Positions 35,443 to 44,636 of a stretch of DNA of 64,000 nucleotides are shown here, piece by piece. Position 1 is the first letter of the stretch; each line of letters starts with the position of its first letter. This DNA is from Variovorax sp. CF313 (GTDB lineage: Bacteria > Pseudomonadota > Gammaproteobacteria > Burkholderiales > Burkholderiaceae_C). The translations under genes were made by a program, and so were the position numbers. The DNA is taken from assembly GCF_000282635.1 (NCBI RefSeq), contig NZ_AKIW01000077.1, forward strand, positions 102,093-166,092, given 5' to 3'. Under the pieces are notes generated by a model. That model had not been told where the DNA came from. It saw nothing but the letters and a program-made list of their open reading frames with translations, and searched no databases.

Positions 35443-35916
35443 TCATCGATGGGGATCAGATTTTCCGGGCTCATTGTCCTTCGCCCCCAGCGTTCTCTTT
35501 TGCTTCTTGGTGAGCTTCTTGTCTTTAAACATTGCATCAATCTCATCAATTTCTGCTTGCGAATGAATTGGCTTAGGGGCGGCCAGCGTGCCTTCAACGA
35601 CTATTGGGCACCATCCTGAAATTTCGTTAAAAAAAGACAAATCTAAAATACGATAAAAGTCAGGAGCTGTTTTCTCCAGCGTGACGGTTGCAAAACAATA
35701 ATGGGTATAAGGACCGCCGCCACCTGCAGGAGCTCGTGCATCTACCATTTCAGTACTCCATCCTGTCACCTTGCCTACCGCCGCTGGAAGTGGATGCTGA
35801 AATGCCAACTCAAAATGATTCCCTCCGACTTTACAAAAGCACGGTATATTTTTTTGTTCAAGCATGCTTTTCACCGTAAGATTACTCAGAAGAGAGATTT
35901 CGAGCGCGAGCGTCAT
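35443..35916 (-). CDS. Candidate immunity protein
   Basis: This 157-residue protein overlaps the toxin stop by four bases (ATGA), the classic toxin-immunity coupling. It is AT-rich relative to the chromosome and has no signal peptide, as expected for a cytoplasmic antidote. The fold is probably alpha/beta; a highly charged tail (KDKKLTKKQKRTLGAKDNE) ends it. No family is recognised. Immunity function is inferred from position. Confidence 0.6.
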   Translation of the reverse strand: MTLALEISLLSNLTVKSMLEQKNIPCFCKVGGNHFELAFQHPLPAAVGKVTGWSTEMVDARAPAGGGGPYTHYCFATVTLEKTAPDFYRILDLSFFNEISGWCPIVVEGTLAAPKPIHSQAEIDEIDAMFKDKKLTKKQKRTLGAKDNEPGKSDPHR

Positions 35917-36968
35917 GGTTTTTTGGGCTTAGGCAAAATCACCTCGCCTGTAAAATTGGTTTGAAATGTACTTGCAGGACTAAAATATTGCGTCCCTTGA
36001 GGATCACGGATAGCCACTACCCGGACTCCATTTCGTGTTGTGACTCCGTCTACTACAACAAAATGTGAAAAGTCCGTTCCCCCTACTTTATCAAAAATAC
36101 GTACAACTACAGGAACTCCGTCAGCTGTATAACGCGCGAGATCATCGACATTCCGACTACTTAAGGCAACGGCATCGACCCCTTCCGCTTTCATCAAGGA
36201 TTCCACTTGCTTAGAAAGAATTCCCTGTGGTGTTGGAGGTATGCTTTCAATCAGTTTTGCGACATCGACAGACTTCCCAAGCGTGTCCAGTACCATGCCA
36301 CAAGAATTATGACCACAAGTTGGCACCATTCCTTGATCCAATACCGTTCTATTTCCGTTTCTCGGAATGGAGTCAACAAGCAATGGGTTTTTCGCGGCCG
36401 CACCGGCTCCGGCATCAGCATAAAAATTCCCCGCAATGCGCTCGGCAGCATCGTCGGATAGCGATTGCCCGGTGCGCGCAAGAACTGTCTCTTTTACGAT
36501 TGAGGCCGTTAGCAATCTAGCTGCAGAAAGTTCACCCAACGTGTAAATATCTGCTGCCATCAACCCTAGCTGCAAGGCGTCCTTGATCACGGGAGCCTTA
36601 TCGATCACGTTGATCGCTGTATTGATTTCTTTGATGCTCTTGCGAGCCTGCGCTTTGGTCTCCTCGTTGGCCGTAGGGTCAGACAGGAGTTGCTCCAAGC
36701 CGGCACGAACATTCTCAAGGCCCATCTTTTCGATAAGCGATGAGCCCTTCAATTCGCCGGTGTTGACGGCACTCCTGAGGTCGTAAGCACGCAATACGTC
36801 GACTTCACAGGCCGGATTTTTCCTTGCCCGGCAGTCGTCGATTTTTTGCTGTCGATTGCGCAGATCGGTTGCGGTCAGGTAGTTGTTCGAGGCTTCATTG
36901 AAGCCACCCGCGGCACCGGCCGTCCCACCCGCTGCAGCACCGACGGCTGCTCCCGTCGCCATAACCAA
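35913..36968 (-). CDS. Orphan C-terminal toxin region of a CdiA/BcpA-like protein with C39-like peptidase domain
   Basis: The 351-residue frame starts inside a Gly/Ala-rich segment (GAAVGAAAGGTAGAAGG) like the pre-toxin part of filamentous haemagglutinins. It continues with a helical region (VNTGELKGSSLIEKMGLENV). The last ~150 residues carry a C39/papain-like catalytic arrangement: Gln and Cys in DQGMVPTCG (Cys218), His302 in DFSHFVVVDG and Asp322 in RDPQG. The large repeat-rich N-terminal portion of a real CdiA is absent, and upstream lies a truncated regulator gene. It is therefore an orphan or recombination-reserve toxin cassette. The stop overlaps an immunity candidate. Peptidase activity is predicted. 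Confidence 0.7.
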   Translation of the reverse strand: MVMATGAAVGAAAGGTAGAAGGFNEASNNYLTATDLRNRQQKIDDCRARKNPACEVDVLRAYDLRSAVNTGELKGSSLIEKMGLENVRAGLEQLLSDPTANEETKAQARKSIKEINTAINVIDKAPVIKDALQLGLMAADIYTLGELSAARLLTASIVKETVLARTGQSLSDDAAERIAGNFYADAGAGAAAKNPLLVDSIPRNGNRTVLDQGMVPTCGHNSCGMVLDTLGKSVDVAKLIESIPPTPQGILSKQVESLMKAEGVDAVALSSRNVDDLARYTADGVPVVVRIFDKVGGTDFSHFVVVDGVTTRNGVRVVAIRDPQGTQYFSPASTFQTNFTGEVILPKPKKP

Positions 36969-36979
36969 CGCCTGCTTGA

Positions 36980-37267
36980 CTGGGATAGCCCCAACTTTGC
37001 GCGATGTGCCGCCAACCTGGAAGCACTGAAGCGGCGCTTCGTGACCTCGCCTGCATCACCACCCGAATCCGGAGCCGAAGAAGGACGTACCGCGCCCTTC
37101 GCGACGCGACGCAGTTCCTTTTCTTGCGCACTCACTTGACGGCGTAGCTCAGCAATAGCCGAACGATGGGAAACCGATGCTTTCTTCAGCGTTTCAATCT
37201 CGGCGCGCACTTCTCTACGAGCCACGCGGGAAATTTCGGCTTTGAGGATCGAGGCAATATTGGGCAT
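36980..37267 (-). pseudogene. Truncated XRE-like/HTH regulator
   Basis: From ATG 37267 the frame reads MPNIASILKAEISRVARREV and later FSASRLAAHRAKLGLS. This is the start of a small coiled-coil plus helix-turn-helix protein family common in Burkholderiales. It breaks off where the helix-turn-helix should continue, and joins the haemagglutinin-derived DNA near 36980. The coding is lost beyond that point. Confidence 0.55.
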
Positions 37268-37454
37268 CGGCGCATTGTGCCGTCTTGTTGTCGTGGGCGA
37301 CAGTTTGATCAAGATGGTTGCTTCGAGCGCCTTCTGAGCCATGAGCCCCTCCCGCTCTAAGACGACACGAGATCAGCCCAAAAAAGAAATCGCGACTGAC
37401 CGCCTGGACACTTCTTCACGAAACGAATTCATGAAGAAGTGTTCAGACTTTCTT

Positions 37455-37694
37455 TCAACCGATTTCCTTGCGGCCACGACCGCTTCGCCGATCAATCCCA
37501 TATGCGTTCGTCAAGTTGGCGGACTGAATCTCGGTCTCCATAGCACGCCGCACTTCTTCCAAGCGAGAGGGATCAGCTTGCTTGCGTGCAAGCATTGCAC
37601 GGTCCACCTGGCTGAGGAAGTCTTCGTCAAACAAGATCTCCGCACCTTGAGACTGCGCGCTTGAGGCTCGTGCCTCATCGACTTGCTTTACCAA
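37455..37694 (-). CDS. Small hypothetical protein (79 aa)
   Basis: Translation from TTG 37694 is supported by a strong AAGGAGG at 37699-37705. The product is helical and acidic (GAEILFDEDFLSQVDRAM, ADPSRLEEVRRAMETEI) with no recognised domain. It follows the glycine-zipper frame by nine bases, so the two share a transcript. It could be a remnant. Function unknown. Confidence 0.5.
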   Translation of the reverse strand: MVKQVDEARASSAQSQGAEILFDEDFLSQVDRAMLARKQADPSRLEEVRRAMETEIQSANLTNAYGIDRRSGRGRKEIG

Positions 37695-37703
37695 AGCGCC
37701 TCC

Positions 37704-38037
37704 TTAAGGAAGATCGCCTCCACGCGCTTTGCCCCTGCTCCATGGGCCGGAAAGGATGCCGAATGGCGTTGCAGCCGCACTTGCTGCAGCGCCCACCGCC
37801 ATGCCGAACTCAGCGCCGGTGATAACGCCAGACAGCGCGCCGGAGACGCCACCGGCTGCACCGGCGATCGTGCCGATGGCCGCACCAGCCTTCTTGGCGA
37901 TGCCGCGCGTTGCAATACGCCGCGACTGGCAGGAAGGACAGGCGACGTGCGGTGCGGATGCGAAGGTCTCATGCGGCTGAAAGGGTTCATCGTCGAAAGT
38001 GCTGGATGTGAAGTCGTTTTCTATGAAATGCGGGAGC
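37704..38037 (-). pseudogene. Zinc-ribbon/glycine-zipper small protein, start lost
   Basis: The minus-strand frame contains CPSCQSRRIATRG, a likely half zinc ribbon, followed by a glycine-zipper region (AAIGTIAGAAGGVSGALSG, TGAEFGMAVGAAAS). It then ends at TAA 37704-37706. No start codon is present before the stop near 38038, so the N-terminus is probably missing. Similar small membrane-inserting proteins occur beside secretion or toxin loci, but no function is known. Confidence 0.4.
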
Positions 38038-38087
38038 GGATGACGCCCTCAGAAGAAGGAAGGACACGCCTGGAGAAGCCAGACGGC

Positions 38088-38124
38088 ACAAAGCCCAGCG
38101 CGGCGGAACCGGGCTGGGCTTTGT
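38088..38124. terminator. Hairpin terminator
   Basis: A perfect 12-bp stem (ACAAAGCCCAGC and its complement) with a 13-base loop is flanked by A- and T-rich arms. It stands alone among remnants and cannot be assigned to one gene. Confidence 0.6.
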
Positions 38125-38199
38125 TGGGCAAGAGCAGACGTTTTACTGTCTGTTCAAGGAAGTCATATATGGCTGAAAAAAACTGGAATCGAGCACCCG

Positions 38200-38225
38200 G
38201 TGATCAAGCTTCAACGCTTGATCAC
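38200..38225. repeat. Perfect inverted repeat GTGATCAAGC
   Basis: Two 10-bp arms are separated by six bases. No T-run follows, so it is as likely an operator or recombination site as a terminator. It overlaps the tail of a short minus-strand frame (38211-38414). Confidence 0.6.
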
Positions 38226-38414
38226 ACTTTGGCTCAAGAATAGGTCAACAAGGCGCTGGACTTCCGCGCGCGGGTCCTTAGGGTTGCAGCGGAAGTTCTG
38301 GCGACACCACGCCCCGAAAGGCTCACTGACCTCGTACTCCATGCACCGGGAAAATCGGGCATCGCCACGTTGGCCAGTTGCCCAAGTGATGGGGAAGTTA
38401 GTGCAGGGGCCCAC
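38211..38414 (-). pseudogene. Possible coding remnant
   Basis: The short minus-strand frame (CMEYEVSEPFGAWCRQNF, then DPRAEVQRLVDLFLSQSVIKR-stop) has a natural-looking residue mix, but it begins right at the end of the aminotransferase gene with no ribosome site. I cannot name it. It could be a chance frame. Confidence 0.25.
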
Positions 38415-39599
38415 TTATACGACCAGTGCGCTGAGTCTCGAAATGGACTCCCGCAAGTTCTCCATCGAGTTGGCCGTCGAGAATCGCACGAACTTTTCGG
38501 ACTCGGCACTGCCGAAATCCCGGCCCGGAGAAATCGCCACCCGCGCGCGCTTCATGACTTCGAAAGAAAAATCCCAGCTATTCGAGACCCCCAGCTTTTC
38601 GAACCAGCCAGAGCAATCCACCCAAGCATAGAAGGCACCGTCCGGCATGACCGGCACTTTCAGGCCGATGCTTTCGAGCGCAGGAATGAACCAGTCTCGC
38701 CGGGCCTTGAATTGATGTCGCCTTGCCTCGTATTCGGCGATCGACTCGGCTTCGAAGCAGGCGATCGCAGCATGCTGCGCGACCGTGCTTGGGCACAGAA
38801 AAAAGTTCTGCGCAAGCCGCTCGATCACGGGGACCATGGGATCAGGCACCACCACCCAACCCAGCCGCCACCCCGTCATGCAGAAGTACTTCGAGAAGCT
38901 GTTGATGCTAATGACGTCCTGATCAATCGAGAGCGCGCTTTCGCTGAAGGCGTCCTCATGGCTCAGACCTAGGTAGATCTCGTCGAGCAGCGTGATGCCG
39001 CCTCTCGATTTCACGAGAGAATGAATCTTCTCGAACTCCTCTTTGACGATGGAGGTTCCGGTGGGGTTGGACGGAGAAGCCAACAACACCCCGCGCGTCT
39101 TATTGGTCCAGTGCTCAGCGACCTTGTCCGCACTCAATTGATACCGTTCGCTCGCGTTGGTCGGGACCAGGATGGGGCGGCCTTCTGCCGCCATCACGAA
39201 ATGCCGATTGCAGGGATAGCAGGGATCTGGCATCAGCACTTCATCGCCGGCTTCGATCAGCGCCATACTCACGAGTTGCAGCGCAGCTGAAGCCCCTGCG
39301 GTCACGACGATGCGACGCGCAGGCACATCGATCCCGAATCGCTGGCGATACCAGCCGCTGATCCGCTCTCGCAGTTCGCTCAATCCGACCGCAGCTGTGT
39401 ATTGGGTGGCACCGGCCCGAACGGCACGAACAGCGGCCTCTTGCACGAGCGGTGGCGCAGTGAAGTCCGGCTCTCCGATCGTCAGATGGATCATGGGCCG
39501 TGAGGCGTTTTCGGGTTCCTTTTCCAACAGGGCGGCGGCCTTGGCCACTTCCATGACATAGAACGGCTCAATTCGCTCGGCGCGACTCGTGAATTTCAT
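38415..39599 (-). CDS. PLP-dependent class I/II aminotransferase
   Basis: The ATG at 39599 gives 394 residues (MKFTSRAERIEPF); the frame is open further upstream but not protein-like. Fold-type I features include LTIGEPDFTAPP, GASAALQLVSMAL, DPCYPCNRHF, SPSNPTGT, DEIYLGLS and the PLP-lysine region INSFSKYFCMTGWRLGW. The closest families are aspartate- and aromatic-type transaminases. Its substrate is unknown. It stands alone, between decayed DNA and a LysR regulator on the same strand. Confidence 0.88.
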   Translation of the reverse strand: MKFTSRAERIEPFYVMEVAKAAALLEKEPENASRPMIHLTIGEPDFTAPPLVQEAAVRAVRAGATQYTAAVGLSELRERISGWYRQRFGIDVPARRIVVTAGASAALQLVSMALIEAGDEVLMPDPCYPCNRHFVMAAEGRPILVPTNASERYQLSADKVAEHWTNKTRGVLLASPSNPTGTSIVKEEFEKIHSLVKSRGGITLLDEIYLGLSHEDAFSESALSIDQDVISINSFSKYFCMTGWRLGWVVVPDPMVPVIERLAQNFFLCPSTVAQHAAIACFEAESIAEYEARRHQFKARRDWFIPALESIGLKVPVMPDGAFYAWVDCSGWFEKLGVSNSWDFSFEVMKRARVAISPGRDFGSAESEKFVRFSTANSMENLRESISRLSALVV

Positions 39600-39859
39600 C
39601 GAACGACTTTCATAGTTGATCAGGGCGCACAGCGCCCGGCACGCACGTTGGATGCTGACGGTGGCGCATGCACACCATTCGCCGAAATGGCGATGGATGC
39701 ACGCCTCGCCTTGGAGGCGCGTACACCGGATGATCATTCTCTGAAGTCGCGAACGACGAAACAATCGCTCGTTCCGATATAGACATTTACGCTTTTGGTA
39801 AGGATGGCGGGCGCAGCCGCTGTGCACCGCCGGCTCTCAGGTGAGATCAATAGGCTGGC

Positions 39860-40810
39860 TCAGAGGGCGGCGGACTCAAACTGCATCCGGTCGGCCTCGA
39901 TCGATGGCGCGATGTGCTCCTGGACGAAATCCAGCCACGCCCGGGTCTTGGCGTCCATGTAATGTCGTGAGGGCATCAGCGCGAAGACGCCGATGTCCGG
40001 CGATCGCCACCCATGCAGGACATGCGTGAGGCGGCCTGCTTGAATCGATTCGATGACGCTGAATAGGGGGAGAAGGGCAACGCCTGCACCGCCTTCCGCG
40101 ACGCTCCTGATGACATCGGGCGTATCGGCGACGCATTGAGCGCGCGCAGCAAGCTCGATCTTGCTGCCCCCCGGCCCCACCAATCTCCAGCCAGAGCTGA
40201 CGGAAGGATTGACCACCTGCAGCGTGGAGTGGGCGCTCAACTCACTCGGCTTTTGTGGCGAACCGTGCTCGGACAGGTACGCCGGTGAAGCGCACAGTAT
40301 CGAGAACGTCGTGGCCAGGCGCCTCGACAACAGCCCTGAGTCTGAGAGTTCCTCTGCGACATACAAGCTCACGTCGCTTCCCGACGCCAGGAGGTTCGGC
40401 TTGTGCTGGGACGTGCTGTACTCGACCTGGATCTCGGGATATTGACGAAGAAAGAGCGGCAGCCGCGGCGCCACGTAGCGACGGCCAAGATCGAACATGC
40501 AATGCATGTGGAGGCGGCCCGCAGGTGCAACGCCCGTTCCCGTGGCCAATGCCTCCGTTTCTGCCAACAAGGCCAGCATGTCCCGGCAACGCTCCAAGTA
40601 GGCAGCGCCGACGTCTGTCAGCGACCGCTGCCGTGTCGTGCGGTGAAGCAGTTTGGCGCTGAGGCGCTTTTCCAGATCGCCGATCAGCCGTGACACCTGT
40701 GCCGTTGTGAGGTCAAGCTGTTCGGCCGCCGAAGAGAAGCTCCCGGCGTCCACCACGCAAACGAACGCCCGCATGGCATGGAACACACCCGTATCGAGAG
40801 TTTTGCGCAT
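39860..40810 (-). CDS. LysR-family regulator
   Basis: I choose the ATG at 40810 (316 residues, normal length); frames to 40849 and 40879 are possible. The N-terminal winged helix-turn-helix is clear (FVCVVDAGSFSSAAEQLDLTTAQVSRLIGDLEKRL), followed by the substrate-binding domain. It is divergent from a DMT-family exporter across ~85 bp, which it probably regulates. Confidence 0.88.
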   Translation of the reverse strand: MRKTLDTGVFHAMRAFVCVVDAGSFSSAAEQLDLTTAQVSRLIGDLEKRLSAKLLHRTTRQRSLTDVGAAYLERCRDMLALLAETEALATGTGVAPAGRLHMHCMFDLGRRYVAPRLPLFLRQYPEIQVEYSTSQHKPNLLASGSDVSLYVAEELSDSGLLSRRLATTFSILCASPAYLSEHGSPQKPSELSAHSTLQVVNPSVSSGWRLVGPGGSKIELAARAQCVADTPDVIRSVAEGGAGVALLPLFSVIESIQAGRLTHVLHGWRSPDIGVFALMPSRHYMDAKTRAWLDFVQEHIAPSIEADRMQFESAAL

Positions 40811-40894
40811 TGCGTAAAGATCTATGTGAGAAATCGATATTGTTTCCATTTTTTCACGCACAGACAATGAACGCTCCACGCTTCTGTTCCTTGT

Positions 40895-41845
40895 ATGTCG
40901 CGCCCAAGTTCCTCTTCACGCACCAGCCTGTTCGCATGGGCAGCGCTGATCCTTCCGCCCCTGCTGTGGGCCGGTAACTTCGTTGTCGGCCGGGCTGTTC
41001 GGGACACGATGAGCCCCATGTCACTGTCAGTTGGGCGCTGGGCCGTTGCATTGGTGTGCCTCCTGCCCTTCGCCTATGGGTCAATCCGCCGTGATTGGCG
41101 CGCGTACTGGAAGCACCGCGGAGCTGTAGTCGGGAGTTCGGTCGTCGGCATCGCTGCGTACAACTCGGTCCTGTACTTCGGCTTGCGAACCACGACCGCT
41201 AGCAACGCTTTGCTGCTCAATTCCCTCGCGCCGCTGTTGATCGTCGTACTCGGCGCACTGCTCTACCGCCAGCGACTGCAATGGCACCAAGGGCTCGGGC
41301 TGTTCCTTTCCTCGGTCGGTGTCGTGAATCTCGTTCTGCAAGGCAGATGGTCTCAGTGGCACGCCATCTCCTTCGTCCCGGGCGACGCCATCATCCTCGG
41401 CGCGGCGATTCTGTGGGCTGTCTACACCATCTGGTTGCGCCAACTGCCCTCGCACCTCGATCGGGCGGGTCTCATGACGATTCAGATCGCCACCGCGCTT
41501 GTCGTGATGCTCCCCTTCCTCTTGGCTGAGCATCGCTTGGACCCCGGTCCCGACTGGGAGCTGTCCGCCTACGCCGCCGTGGCCTACGTCGGCGTGTTCT
41601 CTTCTGCGTTGGCGTACTTCTTCTATATGCGGGCAGTCGAACATTTTGGACCAGCCCGCGCGGGCCTTTGCATCCATCTCGCGCCGATGTTTGGCGTTGT
41701 GCTTTCGGCTCTATTCCTTCACGAAAAACTGCAGCCTTACCACGCGGCTGGCATGAGTGCCATAGGCGCTGGATTGATTCTGTCGAGCGTCAATTGGAAT
41801 GGATTGGAAAAACCTCGCTGGTTGAGCACCTCAGCTGAAACCTGA
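40895..41845 (+). CDS. EamA/DMT-family transporter
   Basis: This 316-residue protein has about ten hydrophobic segments in two EamA repeats. PPLLWAGNFVVGRAV opens the first and DAIILGAAILWAVYTIWLRQL opens the second, with the conserved motif LLLNSLAPLLIVVLGALL between them. Such carriers usually export amino acids or metabolites across the inner membrane. It is paired with the divergent LysR gene. Substrate unknown. Confidence 0.9.
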   Translation: MSRPSSSSRTSLFAWAALILPPLLWAGNFVVGRAVRDTMSPMSLSVGRWAVALVCLLPFAYGSIRRDWRAYWKHRGAVVGSSVVGIAAYNSVLYFGLRTTTASNALLLNSLAPLLIVVLGALLYRQRLQWHQGLGLFLSSVGVVNLVLQGRWSQWHAISFVPGDAIILGAAILWAVYTIWLRQLPSHLDRAGLMTIQIATALVVMLPFLLAEHRLDPGPDWELSAYAAVAYVGVFSSALAYFFYMRAVEHFGPARAGLCIHLAPMFGVVLSALFLHEKLQPYHAAGMSAIGAGLILSSVNWNGLEKPRWLSTSAET

Positions 41846-42081
41846 ACAGCAAATCAAGAAGAAGAAAATTTTCCGAATCTGCTCCATCAAAAGACTCCAT
41901 CCTGTTTAACAACCGGATGGCCTTCTTTCGCCGTTTTGATTCATAGAAAAAAGCATCATTCAACTCTTTGATTTCGCAGGAATACGGAACCCATCTTGCT
42001 TTTAACCAATCGCAACCAATCCGGTTGAGGTGAGTTGTTGCGCTCCCATGCTTGCAGTGAAACGACATATAAGGATCTCTA

Positions 42082-43383
42082 GTGAATACCCAAGCAGTGT
42101 CCAAGCGAAACATTCTGGCAGCCGTTATCGGCAATGCATTGGAGTGGTACGACTTTCTGGTCTTCGCATTCATGACGCCCATCGTGGCCAAGCTCTTCTT
42201 TCCCAGCAACCCGAACAATCCCGACGACAGCGTCAACCAGATCCTGCTCGCGACTGCCGTATTTGGCGTGGGCTTCTTCATGCGGCCCGTGGGCGGCATC
42301 CTGATCGGTCTTTATGGCGACAGGAAGGGCCGCAAGGCCGCCATGGTGTTGGTGACCGGCCTGATGGCCGTTGCGATTGCATTGATCACGCTCGCACCAA
42401 CCTATGCGGCGATTGGCATCCTGGCGCCGCTATTCATCGTTCTGGCGAGGCTTCTCCAAGGCTTTGCAGCAGGCGGTGAATTCGGCACTTCGACCGCGCT
42501 GCTCATCGAGCTCGCTCCGCCGGGCAAGCGCGGCTTCTATGGCTCATGGCAGATGACGGGCCAGATGGCAGCGCTGCTGATCGGCGCGGCGATCGGCACC
42601 CTGATCACCAACTTTTTCACCCAGCAGGAACTGATGGACTGGGCCTGGCGCCTGCCCTTCGCCTTCGGGCTGCTGATCGTTCCGGTGGCCATCTACATTC
42701 GCCGCCACGTCGAGGAGCCAGAGACTTTCAAGCGGCTCAAGGCAGCCAAGGCTACCGGCGAAATCAAGGAAGTTGGCCTGATCGAGATGCTGCGAACCCA
42801 CGCTCGCGAAACGTTGGTCGGCATGGGATTGGTGGTCACGTGCACGGTCTCGATCTACATCACGTTCACCTACCTGGTGACCTTCTCCACTGTCACGCTC
42901 AAGCTGCCGTTGCACGACACCTTCCTGGTGCAGATGGCCGGCGCCGCACTGATGGTAGTCATGATGCCGCTGATGGGGGCATGGTCCGACCGAATCGGGC
43001 GCCGCCCCTTACTCATCGGCTCACTGCTCGGCTACCTGCTGGTCCTGTATCCGCTGTACGCCTGGCTGGTCGACGGGCCGACCATTGCCAAGCTCATGAC
43101 CGTGCAGATGATCGTTGGCGTATTTGCAGCGGCCTTCTTCGGCGTGTTCTCGACGGTGGTTGCCGAGCTGTTTCCAGCCAATGTTCGCTCTGTCGGGATG
43201 TCCATGGCCTACAACGTCGCGGTGATGGTCTTTGGCGGCTTCGCGCAGTTCATCGTCACCTGGCTGATCCGCGCCACGGGCTCGCCCATGTCTGCTGCTT
43301 ACTACGTCATGTTCGGCGTCTTCCTGGGGTTGATCGCGTCATTCTTCGTTCGCGATCGAGCCCACGACACCCACATCGACTGA
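42082..43383 (+). CDS. MFS transporter, metabolite:H+ symporter (MHS) family
   Basis: This 433-residue protein starts with GTG and shows the MHS signature GNALEWYDFLVF, GVGFFMRPVGG with the adjacent cytoplasmic loop YGDRKGRKAAM, ARLLQGFAAGGEFGTS and 12 predicted membrane segments. Relatives take up citrate, alpha-ketoglutarate, proline or similar acids with protons. The deacylase gene 86 bp downstream on the same strand suggests that it imports an N-acyl amino acid or carboxylate. Confidence 0.9.
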   Translation: MNTQAVSKRNILAAVIGNALEWYDFLVFAFMTPIVAKLFFPSNPNNPDDSVNQILLATAVFGVGFFMRPVGGILIGLYGDRKGRKAAMVLVTGLMAVAIALITLAPTYAAIGILAPLFIVLARLLQGFAAGGEFGTSTALLIELAPPGKRGFYGSWQMTGQMAALLIGAAIGTLITNFFTQQELMDWAWRLPFAFGLLIVPVAIYIRRHVEEPETFKRLKAAKATGEIKEVGLIEMLRTHARETLVGMGLVVTCTVSIYITFTYLVTFSTVTLKLPLHDTFLVQMAGAALMVVMMPLMGAWSDRIGRRPLLIGSLLGYLLVLYPLYAWLVDGPTIAKLMTVQMIVGVFAAAFFGVFSTVVAELFPANVRSVGMSMAYNVAVMVFGGFAQFIVTWLIRATGSPMSAAYYVMFGVFLGLIASFFVRDRAHDTHID

Positions 43384-43469
43384 TCCCTCGCCCCGCGCTC
43401 CTACAACCGCGCGGGCACAAAGCCCGCCGCGGCGTCGGTTCACATATCCAGCGCATTCCGCGCAAGACC

Positions 43470-44636
43470 ATGATGACTTCAACCACGACTCGATCCTGGC
43501 TGGATCTACTGGTGTCGTTCGACACCACCAGCCGCAACTCCAATCTGGCGCTGGTCGAGACCGTCCGAGATGCGCTGACTGCGCAAGGCCTGAACCCCGA
43601 ACTGATTCACTCTCCGCAGCGCAACAAGGCCAATCTCTTCGTCACGCTGCCTGCCAGCGACGGCACCACGCAGGGCGGCATCATTCTCTCGGGCCACACC
43701 GACGTGGTTCCGGTCGACGGGCAGAACTGGCACACGGACCCCTTCAGTGTGACCGAGAAGGACGGGAAGCTCTACGGCCGGGGTACGGCGGACATGAAGG
43801 GCTTCATTGCCGCCACACTGGCAATGGTCCCGGAATTCCTACAGACTACTCGCAGCAAACCGATCCACTTGGCGCTCTCCTACGACGAGGAAATCGGGTG
43901 CCTTGGCGCGCCAGTGATGCTCGCCGAACTCAAACGCCGAGGGCTCCGGGCCGATGGCTGCGTCGTCGGCGAGCCCACGGGCATGCAGGTCATGGTCGCG
44001 CACAAGGGCGTGAATCTCTTTCGTTGCCGGGTACATGGCAAGGCAGCACATTCGTCGCTGACACCCCAGGGCTGCAATGCGATCGAATACGCCGCTCGTC
44101 TAATCTGCCGGATCCGTAGCCTGGCCGATCGCATGAAGGCAGAAGGTCCGTACGACAAGTTCTACGACGTGCCGTTCACGACCATGAGCACGAACCAGAT
44201 CGTCGGCGGCATCGCAATGAACACCGTGCCTGAGTTCTGCGAATTCACGTACGAGTTCCGCAACTTGCCGGGCATGTCGCCAGAAATGATCCAGGCGAAA
44301 GTGGAGCGCTACGTCCGCTATCAATTGCTGCCCCGCATGCGCCTTGAGTACGCCGAGGCAAGCATTGAAATCGATGCTGGCCCCACTGCGCCATTCCTCG
44401 ATGCATCAGAGCAAGCCGCCATCACCACCCTCGTTCGCGCTTTGGCCCAGGACAAGGCCACGCGCAAGGCTGCGTATGGAACCGAGGGCGGGCAATTCCA
44501 AGCGGCAGGCATTCCGTCCGTGGTGTGCGGGCCTGGCCATATCGAACAGGCACACAAGCCCGACGAGTTCGTGGAGATCAGCCAGCTAAAAAGTTGCGAA
44601 GACTTCCTTCGAAAGCTCGGCCGATCGCTCGCCTGA
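43470..44636 (+). CDS. M20 metallopeptidase, acetylornithine-deacetylase-like
   Basis: The ATG at 43470 gives 388 residues. M20 features are ILSGHTDVVPVDGQNW with catalytic Asp, LYGRGTADMKGF, the Glu pair in LSYDEEIGCLG, and a C-terminal His in GPGHIEQAHKPDEFV. The ArgE branch hydrolyses N-acetylornithine, but related enzymes deacylate other N-acyl amino acids. With an MHS importer and no arginine genes beside it, a catabolic rather than biosynthetic role is likely. Confidence 0.85.
   Translation: MMTSTTTRSWLDLLVSFDTTSRNSNLALVETVRDALTAQGLNPELIHSPQRNKANLFVTLPASDGTTQGGIILSGHTDVVPVDGQNWHTDPFSVTEKDGKLYGRGTADMKGFIAATLAMVPEFLQTTRSKPIHLALSYDEEIGCLGAPVMLAELKRRGLRADGCVVGEPTGMQVMVAHKGVNLFRCRVHGKAAHSSLTPQGCNAIEYAARLICRIRSLADRMKAEGPYDKFYDVPFTTMSTNQIVGGIAMNTVPEFCEFTYEFRNLPGMSPEMIQAKVERYVRYQLLPRMRLEYAEASIEIDAGPTAPFLDASEQAAITTLVRALAQDKATRKAAYGTEGGQFQAAGIPSVVCGPGHIEQAHKPDEFVEISQLKSCEDFLRKLGRSLA

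Noticed and set aside
43384..43469. GC-rich hairpin after the MHS transporter
   Set aside because: The stem is only about six base pairs without a T-run, too weak to call a terminator.
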